Source: Crambe crambe (Eukaryota > Porifera > Demospongiae > Poecilosclerida > Crambeidae). Taken from it: a DNA stretch of 64,000 nucleotides. The DNA lies in NCBI GenBank assembly GCA_963924555.1, contig OZ004587.1, positions 7,084,075 to 7,148,074 of the forward strand. The letters are read 5' to 3'. Below are positions 33,100 to 51,010 of this stretch, in pieces (the stretch's first letter is position 1; every line of letters begins with the position of its first letter). The translations under genes and the position numbers were made by a program. Below the pieces are notes generated by a model. That model searched no databases and was not told where the DNA came from. It saw only the letters and a program-made list of their open reading frames with translations.

Positions 33100-35289
33100 C
33101 TAGAAAATTTGAAGTCTTCTGTTATTAAAATCACAGACATATAAGAAACCATCATTATCAATGCAGATTCCCCATGGGGATTGCAGGTCACCTTCATTGG
33201 CACCACGTTGTCCAAATGAGATCAAATACTCTCCCTCAGTGGTGAATATCATTATGTTGTGGTTGTTAAAATCAGTTACATACACATACTGACCAGATAC
33301 ACATACACCACGTGGATCACTCAGCTTATTCACACCATTCCTATCACTTCCAAATGAATGCAGGAATTCACCACCTTTACTGAGGACTTGAATACGACTG
33401 TGACCAGTGGCACCAACATACAGTTTGCCACGTCCATCAGATGATATGCGATAGAAACGACCTTTGTCTCCTCTTATTTCCCTGACACTATTCAGTTCTG
33501 TATTGTATACTTCTATTACAGGGTTATCATATGAAGACACCATGACCTCATCTCCAACCACACCCATACCACTACAATCTCCATGTCCAGTTTGCTTCTG
33601 CATTATTTTTTTCATGTTTTTATCAAACTTGTAAACATTGTTGCCATTCCATTCATCGAAATAGATGTTATCTTCATTATCGACAGCTACACTGAAGAGA
33701 TTACCAAACTTATGATCAGATCGTTTGATGCTTCTTAACTTTTTCCCGTTCCTGTCCAACACCACCACATCTCCAGAATACTCTGCCACAATCATCTCTC
33801 CCTTTGAGTTAAAGGCTATACCGGATGGTTTGTTCAGTCCAGGAATGATCTTGACAGGCTTGCCCAGCTTACTTGGATGAATGGAGACAAACACAGGGAA
33901 GGGACTACCAGCTACTTCCTGACCATTCACAGTGACAGTTAGTTCATGACGTCCACGAGTGGTGGGTGTGTATGAAATACGATATTCATTGCCTTCTTTT
34001 TGATCAACACGACACTTAACGATGGTTCCACTCACAAGCGACTTCAAGTTGCAGTCGACAGCACACTCTCGTTTAGCGCGTTTTCCATTAGTCAGTTTAG
34101 GGATAAGGGAGAATCCACACTCTTTGCTGACTTCAGCACTTTTCATTTCTTCACCACTTACGGTACATTTTGTAGGATCAGTCATCTTAGCATTGGTCTT
34201 CAACAGCTGCTTCAGGTCCTTGGCACAGTTCACCTCCACCCCTATGTCTGCTTCCTCCATTGGCTCCAGATTTTTCCTTTCCTTGCAATGTTCTTTGACC
34301 TCTTTCTCTATGTGATTCTTGATCTCAGCATGCATGCACATAATCTCATCGTTAGAAGAATGTTCGACAAACTGTTCAGTATATTCGATCACACTTTGGA
34401 CAACTGCACAAGAAGTGGACACACTCTTTTCTTGGCCAGAGAGACGCTCCAACTTCTCTGTCACTTTCAATGCGGCCTCTTTCAACAGTTCTTTCCGATG
34501 ATTTTCGATTATCTTCTGAAGTTCATCAAAGGAGCCATTGATGTCATTGGCCACCGATTCCCCCTGAGCCTCTATGTCACATTTGGTGGATTTTATCTCC
34601 TCAACAGCACGTGATAAATCAATCTTAACTTCCTTGAGGGGGTCCAACTGCTTGATCAGTTTCTTCTTCATCTCGGGAGCGGATTTCTTGACAAATTTAT
34701 GGTTGTGACCAGAATGATCCTCGATGGTGCAGTCGCGACAAATGAGACAGTTACAATCGAAGCAGTAAATCTTCATCGCTTCATCATGTTCTTTGCAGAC
34801 TTGAAGGGATGATTCTTCCATGATGATCTCTTTGACTCCTTCTTTCAACTCATCAAGAGAAACAATCTTGTGCCCAGCAAAAACCTTCATTCTGTGATGT
34901 TGCTTCACACACTCGTCACAGATGAACTGGGTACACTGTCGACAGAAAGCTTTGGCTCTATCCCCGGAACACATTTCACACTTGGCTTCCACCTTGCCGT
35001 GAGCTCGCTCCAGCTTGGAGTGCACTGATTTCATGCGATTGACAAAGAAAGCCGTTGGAAGTTCGTCCACATTGCCTTGGGGGAGAGTAGTATCTTTACG
35101 ACACTCGGGGCAAGAGAATGGCTTGTCGAGGCCAGTCCTCAGGGTCAGCCTGTGGACGCACTGCTTGCAGTAGTAATGGAGACAAGGAAGGACCTTGGGC
35201 TCGGTGTAGTGATCGTGGCAGATAGCACACGTGATTTCCTTCTCAAGATCTTCCACACTTTTCTCAACTATGTCCACACGTTCAGCCAT
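33100..35289 (-). CDS. TRIM-NHL protein, copy 5
   Basis: Intact, 729 residues starting MAERVDIVEK. RING, B-boxes (DECVKQHHR plus DHSGHNHKF) and coiled coil are nearly identical to copy 4, suggesting recent duplication or gene conversion. The filamin lead-in lacks three residues present elsewhere (KMTDPTKC against KMTVCIDPTKC). The NHL blades are distinctive: MVSSYDNPVIEVY, VTDFNNHNIMIF, DFNNRRLQIF. A 5'-UTR intron donor (GTAAGTGATGG) is near 35505. Probable E3 ubiquitin ligase. Confidence 0.93.
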   Translation of the reverse strand: MAERVDIVEKSVEDLEKEITCAICHDHYTEPKVLPCLHYYCKQCVHRLTLRTGLDKPFSCPECRKDTTLPQGNVDELPTAFFVNRMKSVHSKLERAHGKVEAKCEMCSGDRAKAFCRQCTQFICDECVKQHHRMKVFAGHKIVSLDELKEGVKEIIMEESSLQVCKEHDEAMKIYCFDCNCLICRDCTIEDHSGHNHKFVKKSAPEMKKKLIKQLDPLKEVKIDLSRAVEEIKSTKCDIEAQGESVANDINGSFDELQKIIENHRKELLKEAALKVTEKLERLSGQEKSVSTSCAVVQSVIEYTEQFVEHSSNDEIMCMHAEIKNHIEKEVKEHCKERKNLEPMEEADIGVEVNCAKDLKQLLKTNAKMTDPTKCTVSGEEMKSAEVSKECGFSLIPKLTNGKRAKRECAVDCNLKSLVSGTIVKCRVDQKEGNEYRISYTPTTRGRHELTVTVNGQEVAGSPFPVFVSIHPSKLGKPVKIIPGLNKPSGIAFNSKGEMIVAEYSGDVVVLDRNGKKLRSIKRSDHKFGNLFSVAVDNEDNIYFDEWNGNNVYKFDKNMKKIMQKQTGHGDCSGMGVVGDEVMVSSYDNPVIEVYNTELNSVREIRGDKGRFYRISSDGRGKLYVGATGHSRIQVLSKGGEFLHSFGSDRNGVNKLSDPRGVCVSGQYVYVTDFNNHNIMIFTTEGEYLISFGQRGANEGDLQSPWGICIDNDGFLYVCDFNNRRLQIF

Positions 35290-35581
35290 AGCTATCTCAG
35301 ATCAGATAACAATGAAAACAGCTGATTTAAACTATGGATAAGAAAATGAAAAGAGGGTAAATTGATGACACTTTGAGCAAAAAATCTCTTCATATGTACA
35401 CCTTTATACATCTTAGGAGAAGCTAGTAACTAGCTACTGCCACTCTGCTTAGACAAACAGTATTATTATAAGCAAGACCCTCCTGCGATTAAGTCCATCA
35501 CTTACCTCTAATTCACACTGAAATAAGCCACAGGCTGGTTCGAGCACAACGCTTAAGGACGTAACGCCCTAAAAAGATACA

Positions 35582-35619
35582 CCCCTTATAAGGAGTTTGC
35601 TAGTACGCATGCGCACGTG
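35582..35619 (-). promoter_or_regulatory. TRIM copy 5 promoter: CArG plus NRF1/E-box
   Basis: CCTTATAAGG at 35584-35593 and TACGCATGCGCACGTG at 35604-35619 are both perfect, making this the best-preserved promoter of the set. Confidence 0.5.
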
Positions 35620-35770
35620 TTCAAAATGGGTGGGGCTTGTTCAATTTTTTGTTTGTTTATGCAGAGCAGAAAATGGTTTACTAATGAAGTCAGGTATAAA
35701 AAAATGAAGATGGCAAAAAATAATTTCATTATCAAGGAAACGACAAAAAATAACAGAAAATTATCTCAAG

Positions 35771-37352
35771 TCATGATTTAATACGTCCTAAGGAACTGCC
35801 CTTTTTAGCAGGAGAAACATCACCCTGTCCCCCCTTGGACCTTCCAATGAGACTGTGACTATGAGACTTAGGACGTGAGGTCATCACAGGGGAGGATTGC
35901 AGTCGAGAGGATCTCGTACCAACAATATCGTCATCGTGAGTGGAGTCGTTTGATTGGTGGGCAGGGCTTGATTTGGCACTATTAGAAGGGGTGTGGTGAT
36001 TAGGGAGAGGTGGGGGACTGGCGCTGTAGGAGGGGGAGCGTGCAGGGGGCAGTCTGGGAGGGGACTCGGAGTTCTTCCTTTGAAGAGATTTTTCAGAAGG
36101 GTCGAGGACATAGTATAAATGTCCACTTGGAGTGATCTCTTGGTGGGAGACAGAAGCAGCTGGAAGATAGAGCAATAACCAGTATCTTTTTAATGAGTAT
36201 TTTACCCTAACAAACATTGATCTAAAGCTAAGTTCAAGTTTTGCTATAGGGCTTGTATCAAAAAAACACAACAACAACTGCATTATTTACTCACAGTTAG
36301 TTCCTCTGGCTACTTCACTCCCATTGACAGGTGTGTCCTGTGCAGGTCCACCTTCAGATGACGGGGGCAAGGACTCCAACACAGAAATAGTGGGTGCAGT
36401 CTCCGAAATATCTTCGTAGATCCTCTCTTCTATACTGCTGACTTTAGGCTTGGACTTTTTATGATCTGCAAATCAAAAATTTGTATACTGAGATGTATCA
36501 TTAAATGCAGATCTATGGAGCCCCCTGCTTAGAGACTGCAATAGTCTGCATTGCATTTTGACACCACAACAAACAAACTGGAAATTTTCCAAATAAAGCA
36601 CACCATTGAGAGTAGTCATTTTATCCTTTATAGAGAGGTTGTCATCTCTCAGAGCTGATAAAGAACGTATGAGCAGTCATAGCTACTTGTACAATAGCTA
36701 AATATTCAAAGGTTTGTCTCTTTCTTTATTGGATGGTTCCAGTGTATGATAACTTACTCTATACAGAACAAAACTGGAAATGTACCTTTATTGACAACTG
36801 CATACATGCGTTCAATATCCTCCTGACTCAACTCTGTGCCTTTAGAGCCCTTTGGACTAGTCTCTTTTTCTTCTTTCCTTACAGCCTCCTCACTTTCAAC
36901 CTTTTCCTCTTTCTTTACAGCCTCCTCACTTTCATCTTTCTTCACAACCTCCTCACTTGCAACCTTTTCCTCTTTCTTTTCTGCCTCCTTTTCTCCTGCA
37001 CCATTGCTGGTTGAGGAGGACTTAGTGGTGGGAGCAGAGGAAGAGGTCGGAGCTGGACTGGCAGGGACACTCTCATTACCAACACTCACCGTAAGTTCCC
37101 CTTTCTCCAGCTGCTGCAAACACTCCTCCTGGTAGAGCATCAATAATGAAACATTAATAACATGGTAAAGGATCATCAGTGACTTGGGGCAGGCATCAAT
37201 AAAGCCATCATGAAGGGTCAACATGGTAAAGCTTGATAACAAGCTAAGGGATTGTCACACACATGCAAATACTTACCAATCTACTCCTGAGATCTGCGAA
37301 AGATGGACGGTCATCAGGTTGGTACTGGGTGCAGTCCAGAATCATATCATAG
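35771..37352 (-). CDS. Partial kinase copy: subdomain XI plus tail, still open
   Basis: Four exons correspond to the last four of the long kinase gene: 37277-37352 (YDMILDCTQYQPDDRPSF), 36786-37128 (E/K-rich tail), 36295-36465 and 35771-36206. Frames and splice sites are kept. Upstream, the (GA)n run is joined to sequence that in the long gene lies between the two PH exons (48325-48545), so everything from PH to subdomain X is deleted. Whether it is transcribed is unknown. It may be a young pseudogene or an upstream-fused tail. Confidence 0.65.
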
Positions 37353-37354
37353 CT

Positions 37355-37416
<62 letters not shown>
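37353..37416. repeat. (GA)n microsatellite at a deletion junction
   Basis: About 31 GA units, one interruption near 37381. It joins the subdomain XI exon to sequence from the PH intron. Confidence 0.9.
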
Positions 37417-37419
<3 letters not shown>

Positions 37420-38059
37420 GCATTATAAGTTCATTGAGTTTGGGAAAGATGAATTTATTTATTTTGATCATAAGCTGATGAAACATATACAGTTTACAAG
37501 ATGAACCATTATATTTAAAACACCTCAAAGTGTGTTTTTGAAAAACATGGTGGACACCTCTCAACGACAGATACTTTTGGGACCTGAGAAGAAAGTGTCC
37601 TGATTGAGAGAGGTGTTTTTATTGCAGGAGTGAATTGACACACACATCTAATGAGGTTTATTAAAGAGGTATCTTCACATTTTGCACTGATTTCCTGCTA
37701 CACCAAGAACATGCCTAAATGTGTGCGAGAGACAAATATTTCATACTTTCAAACGCTAACTACTTACAAGATCAGGCTGAGGATCAAGGTCAGAGTACAT
37801 GCAGTAGTAAGCTTATAAATGGCAACGTGGGACACACATAATCTTCTTCTCAAGATCTTCACTCTTTCAGACCAGACCCATTCTTCAATCTCGCAAGCCG
37901 GAAGAGGGAGGGGTTTTTGAAGAAGGACACGCCCCTCACAATGGAGAGTAAAATTATACGCATGCGTAAAATGAGGTTCTAAAGGCGCCAAGTTTGAAAA
38001 ACAAACAAACAAAGCAACTAATTATCACAACTCTGCTTTATAGCTAGATATGAAATCAA
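37417..38059. other. Composite spacer
   Basis: Bases 37440-37680 match 48325-48545. Bases 37692-38059 repeat the composite seen at 28498-28984, including the TRIM 5' micro-fragment (~37838-37870) and an ACGCATGCGT palindrome at 37959. No gene seen. Confidence 0.55.
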
Positions 38060-38265
38060 AAGATCACAAGTCTATTATTATCACAATCACAGACATATAA
38101 GCCATGGGTGATCCAGGTAACCTTCTTTGGCACCACGTTGTCCAAATGAAGTAACATATTCCCCCTCAGTGGTGAATATTGATATGTTGTAGTTACTTAA
38201 TCAGTTACATACACATACTGACCAGCCACACATACACCACGTGGATCACTCAGCTTATTCACTTT
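38060..38265 (-). pseudogene. NHL 3'-end stub fused to kinase 3' flank
   Basis: Third copy of the stub and junction seen at 28985-29166, with a one-base deletion near 38200 that breaks the blade frame. Confidence 0.75.
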
Positions 38266-38315
38266 CATTATCAAGGAAATGACAAAAAATATCACAAGTC
38301 AAGATTTAATATATA

Positions 38316-38850
38316 TGTCCTAAGGAACTGCCCTTTTTAGCAGGTGAACTGTCACCCTGTCCCCCCTTGGACCTCCCAATGAGACTGTGACTCTGTGACT
38401 ATGAGCCTTAGGACGTGAGGTCATCACAGGGGAGGAGTGCAGCCGAGAGCATCTTGTACCAACAACATCATCGTCGTGAGTGGAGTCGTTTGATTGGTGG
38501 GCAGGGCTTGATTTGGCACTATTAGAAGGGGTGTGGTGATTCAGGAGAGGTGGGGGGACTGGCACTGTAGGAGGGGGAACGTGCAGGGGGCAGTCTGGGA
38601 GGGGACTCGGAGTTCTTCCTTTGAGGAGATTTTTCAGAAGGGTCGAGGACATAGCTAGTATAAATGTCCACTTGGAGTGATCTCTTGGTGGGAGACAGAA
38701 GCAGCTGGAAGATAGAGCAATAACCAGTATCTTTTTAATGAGTACATGTATATCTAATACTGTGATTCTTATTATGAAGGAATAGTATCGATGGTAGGAA
38801 AAATATCAAAGACTCCAACACAGAAATAGTGGGTGACTTTTTATGATCTG
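38316..38850 (-). pseudogene. Kinase-tail relic
   Basis: Last exon 38320-38720 closely matches 29208-29627, but extra bases near 38655 and 38550 break the frame. Only ~40 bp of the penultimate exon remain (38808-38850). Confidence 0.7.
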
Positions 38851-39767
38851 CAAATCAAAACTTGCATACATCAATATTATGTACATATTATCAAGGGTGG
38901 ACCACACCATTAAATAAACGTCCATGTCACCCCCTACATCAATATTATGTACATATCATCTAGTCTAGACTATATATCATTGAGGGTAGACCACACCATT
39001 AAATAAACGTCCGTGTCACCCCCTATAAGGGAGCTCTCTTTGAGGGCTTTCCAAAATGGCTTTTTTAGATATTTACTTATTAGGCAGTTTAATTACTAAT
39101 CAACCTATTTTTTGCTGTCTGAATATTGATTACCTAAAAGTGCCTTTAAGTTCAAGCTTGTAATGCAGTGGTATTTGAAGCTTGACTTCTATAAATTGAG
39201 ACACAGATAGGAGAAAGATAAAACTTCCTGTCTTCCAACTTTGACAATCATACCTAGAAAATTCTTTTGTCTGATTTTTTTCCCGGATACCTGCTTTAAT
39301 GATGTATAAAATCATGAATTAACAGCCATGACTGAAAGTCAGGATTCTGAATCAGTTTTCGATGGGCTATCTTAATCATACGTACTGGTATAAACCAGAT
39401 GTCAGAAAAAGTGTCCAGTAATTGATTCATCTGATATATTGATCACTTACTCAATTTATGTGTCGGTGACAGATTTCATAAAAAGGTCACATCACACCCT
39501 TCTCTATCATTATTATTTTGATTTTAATTTTGATTACTTCAAGAAGGATACACCCCTTACAATCAACAATCATTTCAATGGAGAGTAATTACATAAATAC
39601 ACAGGACACGCCCCTCACATTCAATGGAGAGTAAATACACATGCATAAAGTGAGCATCACATGGTGCCAAGTTTGACAAAAAACAACAACAAAAATAAAC
39701 AAACAAACAAATAAAAGCAACGAATTCATCAATTATCACAACTCTACTTTATAACTAGATATGGAAA
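38851..39767. other. Duplicated spacer
   Basis: Closely matches 29980-30600 without the inverted repeats found there, and 5470-6060. No gene seen. Confidence 0.65.
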
Positions 39768-41972
39768 TTAAAAGATTACAAGTCTATCATTAACATAATC
39801 ACAGACATACAAGAAACCATCATTATCAATGCAGATCCCCCATGAGCCATTCAGGTCACCTTCATTGGCATCACGTTGTCCAAATGAAGTTAAATATTTC
39901 CCTTCAGTGGTGAATATCGATATGTTGTTGTTACTTCGATCAGTTACATACACATACTGACCAGCCACACACACACCACGTGGCTCACTTAGCTTATTCA
40001 CACCATTCTCATCACTTCCGAATGAATGCAGGAATTCACCACTTTTACTGAGGACTTGAATACGACTGTGATCAGTGGCACAGACATACAGTTTGCCATG
40101 TCCATCAGATGATACACGATAGAAATAACCTTTGTCTCCACTTATTTTCCTAACTAGATTCAGTTCTGTGTTGTATACTTCTATTACAGAGTGATTACGT
40201 CCAGACACCATAACCTCACTTCCAACCACACTCACACCACAACAATATTCATGTCCAGTTTGCTTCTGCATGACTTTTTTCATATTTTTATCAAACTTGT
40301 AAATGTTTTTGCCCCACCATTGATCAAAATAGATGTTATCTTCATTATCGACAGCTACACTGGAGGGATTACCAAACTTATGATCAGATCGTTTGATGCT
40401 TCTTAACTTTATCCCATCCTTGTCCAACACTACAACATCTCCAGATAACTCTGCCACAATCATCTCTCGCTTTGAGTTAAAGGCTATACCAGATGGTTTG
40501 TTCAGTCCAGGGATGATCTTGACAGGCTTGCCCAGCTTACTTGGATGAATGGAGACAAACACAGGGAAGGGACTACCAGCTACTTCCTGACCATTCACAG
40601 TGACAGTTAGTTCATGACGTCCACGAGTGGTGGGTGTGCATGAAATACGATATTCATTGCCTTCTCTACGATCAACACGACACTTAACGATGGTCCCATC
40701 CACAAGCGACTTCAAGTGGCAGTCGACAGCACACTCTCGTTTAGTGCGTTTTCCATTAATCAGTTTAGGAGGGATAAGGGAGAATCCACACTCTTTGCTG
40801 ACTTCAGCACTTTTCATTCCTTCACCACTTACGGTACATTTTGTAGGATCAATATGACATACAGTCATCTTAGCATTGGTCTGCAACAGCTGCTTCAGGT
40901 CCTTGGCACAGTTCACCTCCACCCCTATGTCTGCTTCCTCCATTGGCTCCAGATTTTTCCTTTCCTTGCAATGTTCTTTGACCTCTTTCTCTATGTGATT
41001 CTTGATCTCAGCATGCATGCACATAATCTCATCGTTAGAAGAATGTTCGACAAACTGTTCAGTATATTCGATCACACTTTGGACAACTGCACAAGAAGTG
41101 GACACGCTCTTTTCTTGGCCAGAGAGACGCTCCAACTTCTCCTTCACTTTCAATGCAGCCTCTTTTAACAGTTCTTTCCGATGGTTTTCGATTATCTTCT
41201 GAAGTTCATCAAAGGAGCCATTGATGTCATTGGCCATAGATTCCCCCTGAGCCTCTATCTCACATTTGGTGGATTTTATCTCCTCAACGGTACATGATAT
41301 ATCGATCTTAACTTCCTTGAGGGTGTCCAACTGCTTGATCAGTTTCTTCTTCATCTCGGGAGCGGATTTCTTGACAAATTTATGGTTGTGACCAGAATGA
41401 TCCTCGATGGTGCAGTCGCGACAAATGAGACAGTTACAATCGAAGCAGTAAATCTTCATCGCTTCATCATGTTCTTTGCAGACTTGAAGGGGTGATTCTT
41501 CGATGATGATATCTTTGACTCCTTCTTTCAACTCATCAAGAGAAACAATCTTGTGCCCAGCAAAAACCTTCATTCTGTGATGTTGCTTCACACACTCGTC
41601 ACAGATGAACTGGGTACACTGTCGACAGAAAGCTTTGGCTCTATCCCCGGAACACATTTCACACTTGGCTTCCACCTTGCCGTGAGCTCGCTCCAACTTG
41701 GAGTGTACTGATTTCATGCGATTGACAAAGAAAGCTGTTGGAAGCTCGTCCACATTGCCTTGTGGGAGAGTAGTATCTTTACGACACTCGGGGCAAGAGA
41801 ATGGCTTGTCGAGGTCAGTCCTCAGGGTCAGCCTGTGGATGCACTGCTTGCAGTAGTAATGGAGACAAGGAAGGACCTTGGGCTCGGTGTAGTGATCGTG
41901 ACAGATAGCACACGTGATCTCCTTCTCAAGATCTTCCACACTTTTCTCAACTACGTCCACACGTTCAGCCAT
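39768..41972 (-). CDS. TRIM-NHL protein, copy 6
   Basis: Intact, 734 residues starting MAERVDVVEK. The RING has all eight ligands, with TDLDKPF where others have TGLDKPF. B-boxes are DECVKQHHR plus DHSGHNHKF. The filamin region has one extra residue (IPPKLINGKR). NHL blades are the most diverged of the set: VAELSGDVVVL, MVSGRNHSVIEVY, VTDRSNNNISIF, DYVNDRLVIF. Probable E3 ubiquitin ligase. It lies directly downstream of the long kinase gene on the same strand. Confidence 0.93.
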   Translation of the reverse strand: MAERVDVVEKSVEDLEKEITCAICHDHYTEPKVLPCLHYYCKQCIHRLTLRTDLDKPFSCPECRKDTTLPQGNVDELPTAFFVNRMKSVHSKLERAHGKVEAKCEMCSGDRAKAFCRQCTQFICDECVKQHHRMKVFAGHKIVSLDELKEGVKDIIIEESPLQVCKEHDEAMKIYCFDCNCLICRDCTIEDHSGHNHKFVKKSAPEMKKKLIKQLDTLKEVKIDISCTVEEIKSTKCEIEAQGESMANDINGSFDELQKIIENHRKELLKEAALKVKEKLERLSGQEKSVSTSCAVVQSVIEYTEQFVEHSSNDEIMCMHAEIKNHIEKEVKEHCKERKNLEPMEEADIGVEVNCAKDLKQLLQTNAKMTVCHIDPTKCTVSGEGMKSAEVSKECGFSLIPPKLINGKRTKRECAVDCHLKSLVDGTIVKCRVDRREGNEYRISCTPTTRGRHELTVTVNGQEVAGSPFPVFVSIHPSKLGKPVKIIPGLNKPSGIAFNSKREMIVAELSGDVVVLDKDGIKLRSIKRSDHKFGNPSSVAVDNEDNIYFDQWWGKNIYKFDKNMKKVMQKQTGHEYCCGVSVVGSEVMVSGRNHSVIEVYNTELNLVRKISGDKGYFYRVSSDGHGKLYVCATDHSRIQVLSKSGEFLHSFGSDENGVNKLSEPRGVCVAGQYVYVTDRSNNNISIFTTEGKYLTSFGQRDANEGDLNGSWGICIDNDGFLYVCDYVNDRLVIF

Positions 41973-42239
41973 AGGTACCTCAGATTAGATAACAATGAAA
42001 ACAGCTGAATAAACTATGGATAAGAAAATGAAAAGAGGGTAAATTGATGACACTTTGAGCAAGAAATCTCTTCATATACATCTTAGGAGAAGCTAGTAAC
42101 TAGCTACTGCCACTGCTTAGACAAACAGTATTATTATAAGCAAGACCCTCCTGCGATTAAGTCCATCACTTACCACTGAAATAAGCCACAGGCTGGTTCG
42201 AGCACAACGCTTTAAGACGTAACGCCCTAAAAAAGATAC

Positions 42240-42275
42240 ACCCCCTAAAGGAGTACTAGTACGCATGCGCACGTG
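42240..42275 (-). promoter_or_regulatory. TRIM copy 6 promoter: NRF1/E-box, CArG lost
   Basis: TACGCATGCGCACGTG at 42260-42275 is intact. The upstream box is shortened to CCCCTAAAGG as in copy 4. Confidence 0.45.
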
Positions 42276-42435
42276 TTCAAAATGGGTGGGGCTTGTTTAA
42301 TTTTTTGTTGTTTGTTTATGCAGAGCAGAAAATGTTTTACTAATGAAGTCAATATTATCAGGTATAAAAAAATGAAGATGGCAAAAAATAATTTCATTAT
42401 CAAGGAAACGACAAAAAATAACAAATTATCTCAAG

Positions 42436-48934
<6,499 letters not shown>

Positions 48935-50330
48935 ATTAAAAATCCACACACCGAGGGAGACACCTAAACATGTGCAGGAGAGATATGGTAATCACAAGAA
49001 CTAATAAAAACTAAATTGTTACTAGGCAGACTCTGTATGGAATAGATCGAGCCTTATAAAAACTGCCATCAAAGCTAGCACACGATATATGGTGGATGTA
49101 ACTCCACATATCAAGGTTAACATATTCTCCCTAGGGAATGGAAGACCAGGCATGAGAATGTGGTTAAATTAAAGTCAAAGGTCAAGAGTACACAAGGTGA
49201 TATAGTTTAGTTGTATTTCAAAATAACATAGCACATTGCTTACACAGCTGAGCCAAAGAGAAGCAAAGCATTCAACAAAACATACATAGATGTGATGCTT
49301 TAAATTTGCTTCAATCCTTTGGTTGAAATCTTGGCCAGTCTGACAAGGAAGTCTAAGGAACTTCCAACTTGTTGGGCCAAGTCACCCAAGTATGGAATAG
49401 GGAATATTTTAGCCTGTACTTCGAACTTCCAAAAGGGCAGACAAAACATGATAGAATGACATTAGGAGTGAGGAAGGGGGGGATATCAATGTTTGTATTG
49501 GTAGGGGAAGGTAGGATATTGATGTGTTCATAGCACAAGAAGGGAAGATTGCTACTCTTCTTTCAATGTTGTGTTAATAGTACTCACAGGATGCTCAATT
49601 CTCAGCCTACCCATAATAATTATGAATTATCTTTCGAGAAATTCGCAGCAATTTTATGCTCAACTTAGAGAGAGGATATCATTGTTTGTATTGGTAGGGG
49701 AAGCTAGGATATTGATGTGTTCATAGCCCACAAGAAGGGAAGGATGCTCAATTCTCAGCCACCCACGCATAATATGCAATTATTTTCGGAGTCAATTTTA
49801 TGCTCAACTTTCTCTATATCATATTTTAGCCTGTACTTTGAACTTCCAAAAGGGCAGACAAACTTGAGACATGACAGAATGACATTAGGAGTGGGGAAGG
49901 GGGGGGGGGGGGACTTACGTTGGGAGGATATCAATGCTTGTATTGGTAGGGGAAGCAAGGATATTGATGTGTTCATAGTACAAGAAGGGAAAGATTGCTA
50001 CTCTTCTTTCAATGTTGTGTTAATAGTATACTCACAGGATGCATGCTGATCAGGCTTTATCATATGCAGAGACCATACTGTTTATGACATAAGAGGAAAT
50101 TGAAATATGCACAATGCCATACGACCAGTGAAGGTGGCTTATTCACCTCTATGTGTACGCATATGTTGAGAGAACAGCATGTGAATGAGTTGAATACCTG
50201 AATATACATAGACACATGTCTACATGCATCCTTGCCAAGTTCCCATAGATACGACATGCAATGCTGTAACACTGACATGTGCTTGCTGTGACCATCTATG
50301 GGCCAGGAACGAGTGGCCTTAATAAAGAAG
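48935..50330. other. Locally duplicated non-coding sequence
   Basis: A ~200-bp segment at ~49395-49600 recurs in part at 49665-49760 and nearly whole at 49825-50040. Both full copies contain a TACTCACAGGATGC stretch that looks like a minus-strand splice donor. An upstream exon of the kinase gene may be here, but I cannot identify one. Confidence 0.5.
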
Positions 50331-51010
50331 GTGGTCTCTTTTTAGAATAGGTTGTGTTGGGACATGGTGCACAGGCAGGTGGTCTCATATTAACAAGTTT
50401 CACTGTAGCTGGAATAGGACATGGTGGAGTGGCCTTAATAGAGAGGTGGTGGTCTGTTTCTGGAATAGGTGCTGTTGGGACATGGTAAAGTGGCCTTAAT
50501 AGAGAGGTGGTCTCATTACAGGGTGGTCTAATTAGACAGGTTTCACTGTAGCTGGAATAGGTGCTGTTGGGGACATGGTGGAGTGGTCTTAATAGAGAGG
50601 TGGTCTCATTATAGGGTGGTCTGATTAGACAGGTTTCACTGTAGCCGGAATAGGTGCTGTTGGGATATGGTGGAGTGGTCTTAATAGAGAGGTGGTCTCA
50701 TTACAGGGTGGTCTGATTAGACAGGTTTCACTGTAGCTGGAATAGGTGCTGTTGGGGACATGGTGGAGTGGCCTTAATAGAGAGGTGGTCTCATTACAGG
50801 GTGGTCTGATTAGACAGGTTTCACTGTAGCTGGAATAGGTGCTGTTGGGGACATGGTGGAGTGGCCTTAATAGAGAGGTGGTCTCATTATAGGGTGGTCT
50901 GATTCGACAGGTTTCACTGTAGCTGGAATAGGTGCTGTCGGGACATGGTGGAGTGGCCTTAATAGAGAGGTGGTCTCATTACAGGGTGGTCTGATTAGAC
51001 AGGTTTCTGG
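50330..51010. repeat. ~93-bp tandem repeat array (forward)
   Basis: About seven units containing GGTTTCACTGTAGCTGGAAT and GTGGTCTCATTACAGGGTGG, with high identity in the middle units. Confidence 0.92.

Noticed and set aside
49353-49976. Frames in the locally duplicated segment as 5' exons of the kinase
   Set aside because: A donor-like sequence is repeated in both copies, but no start codon or conserved coding pattern could be linked in phase to the exon at 48814-48934.
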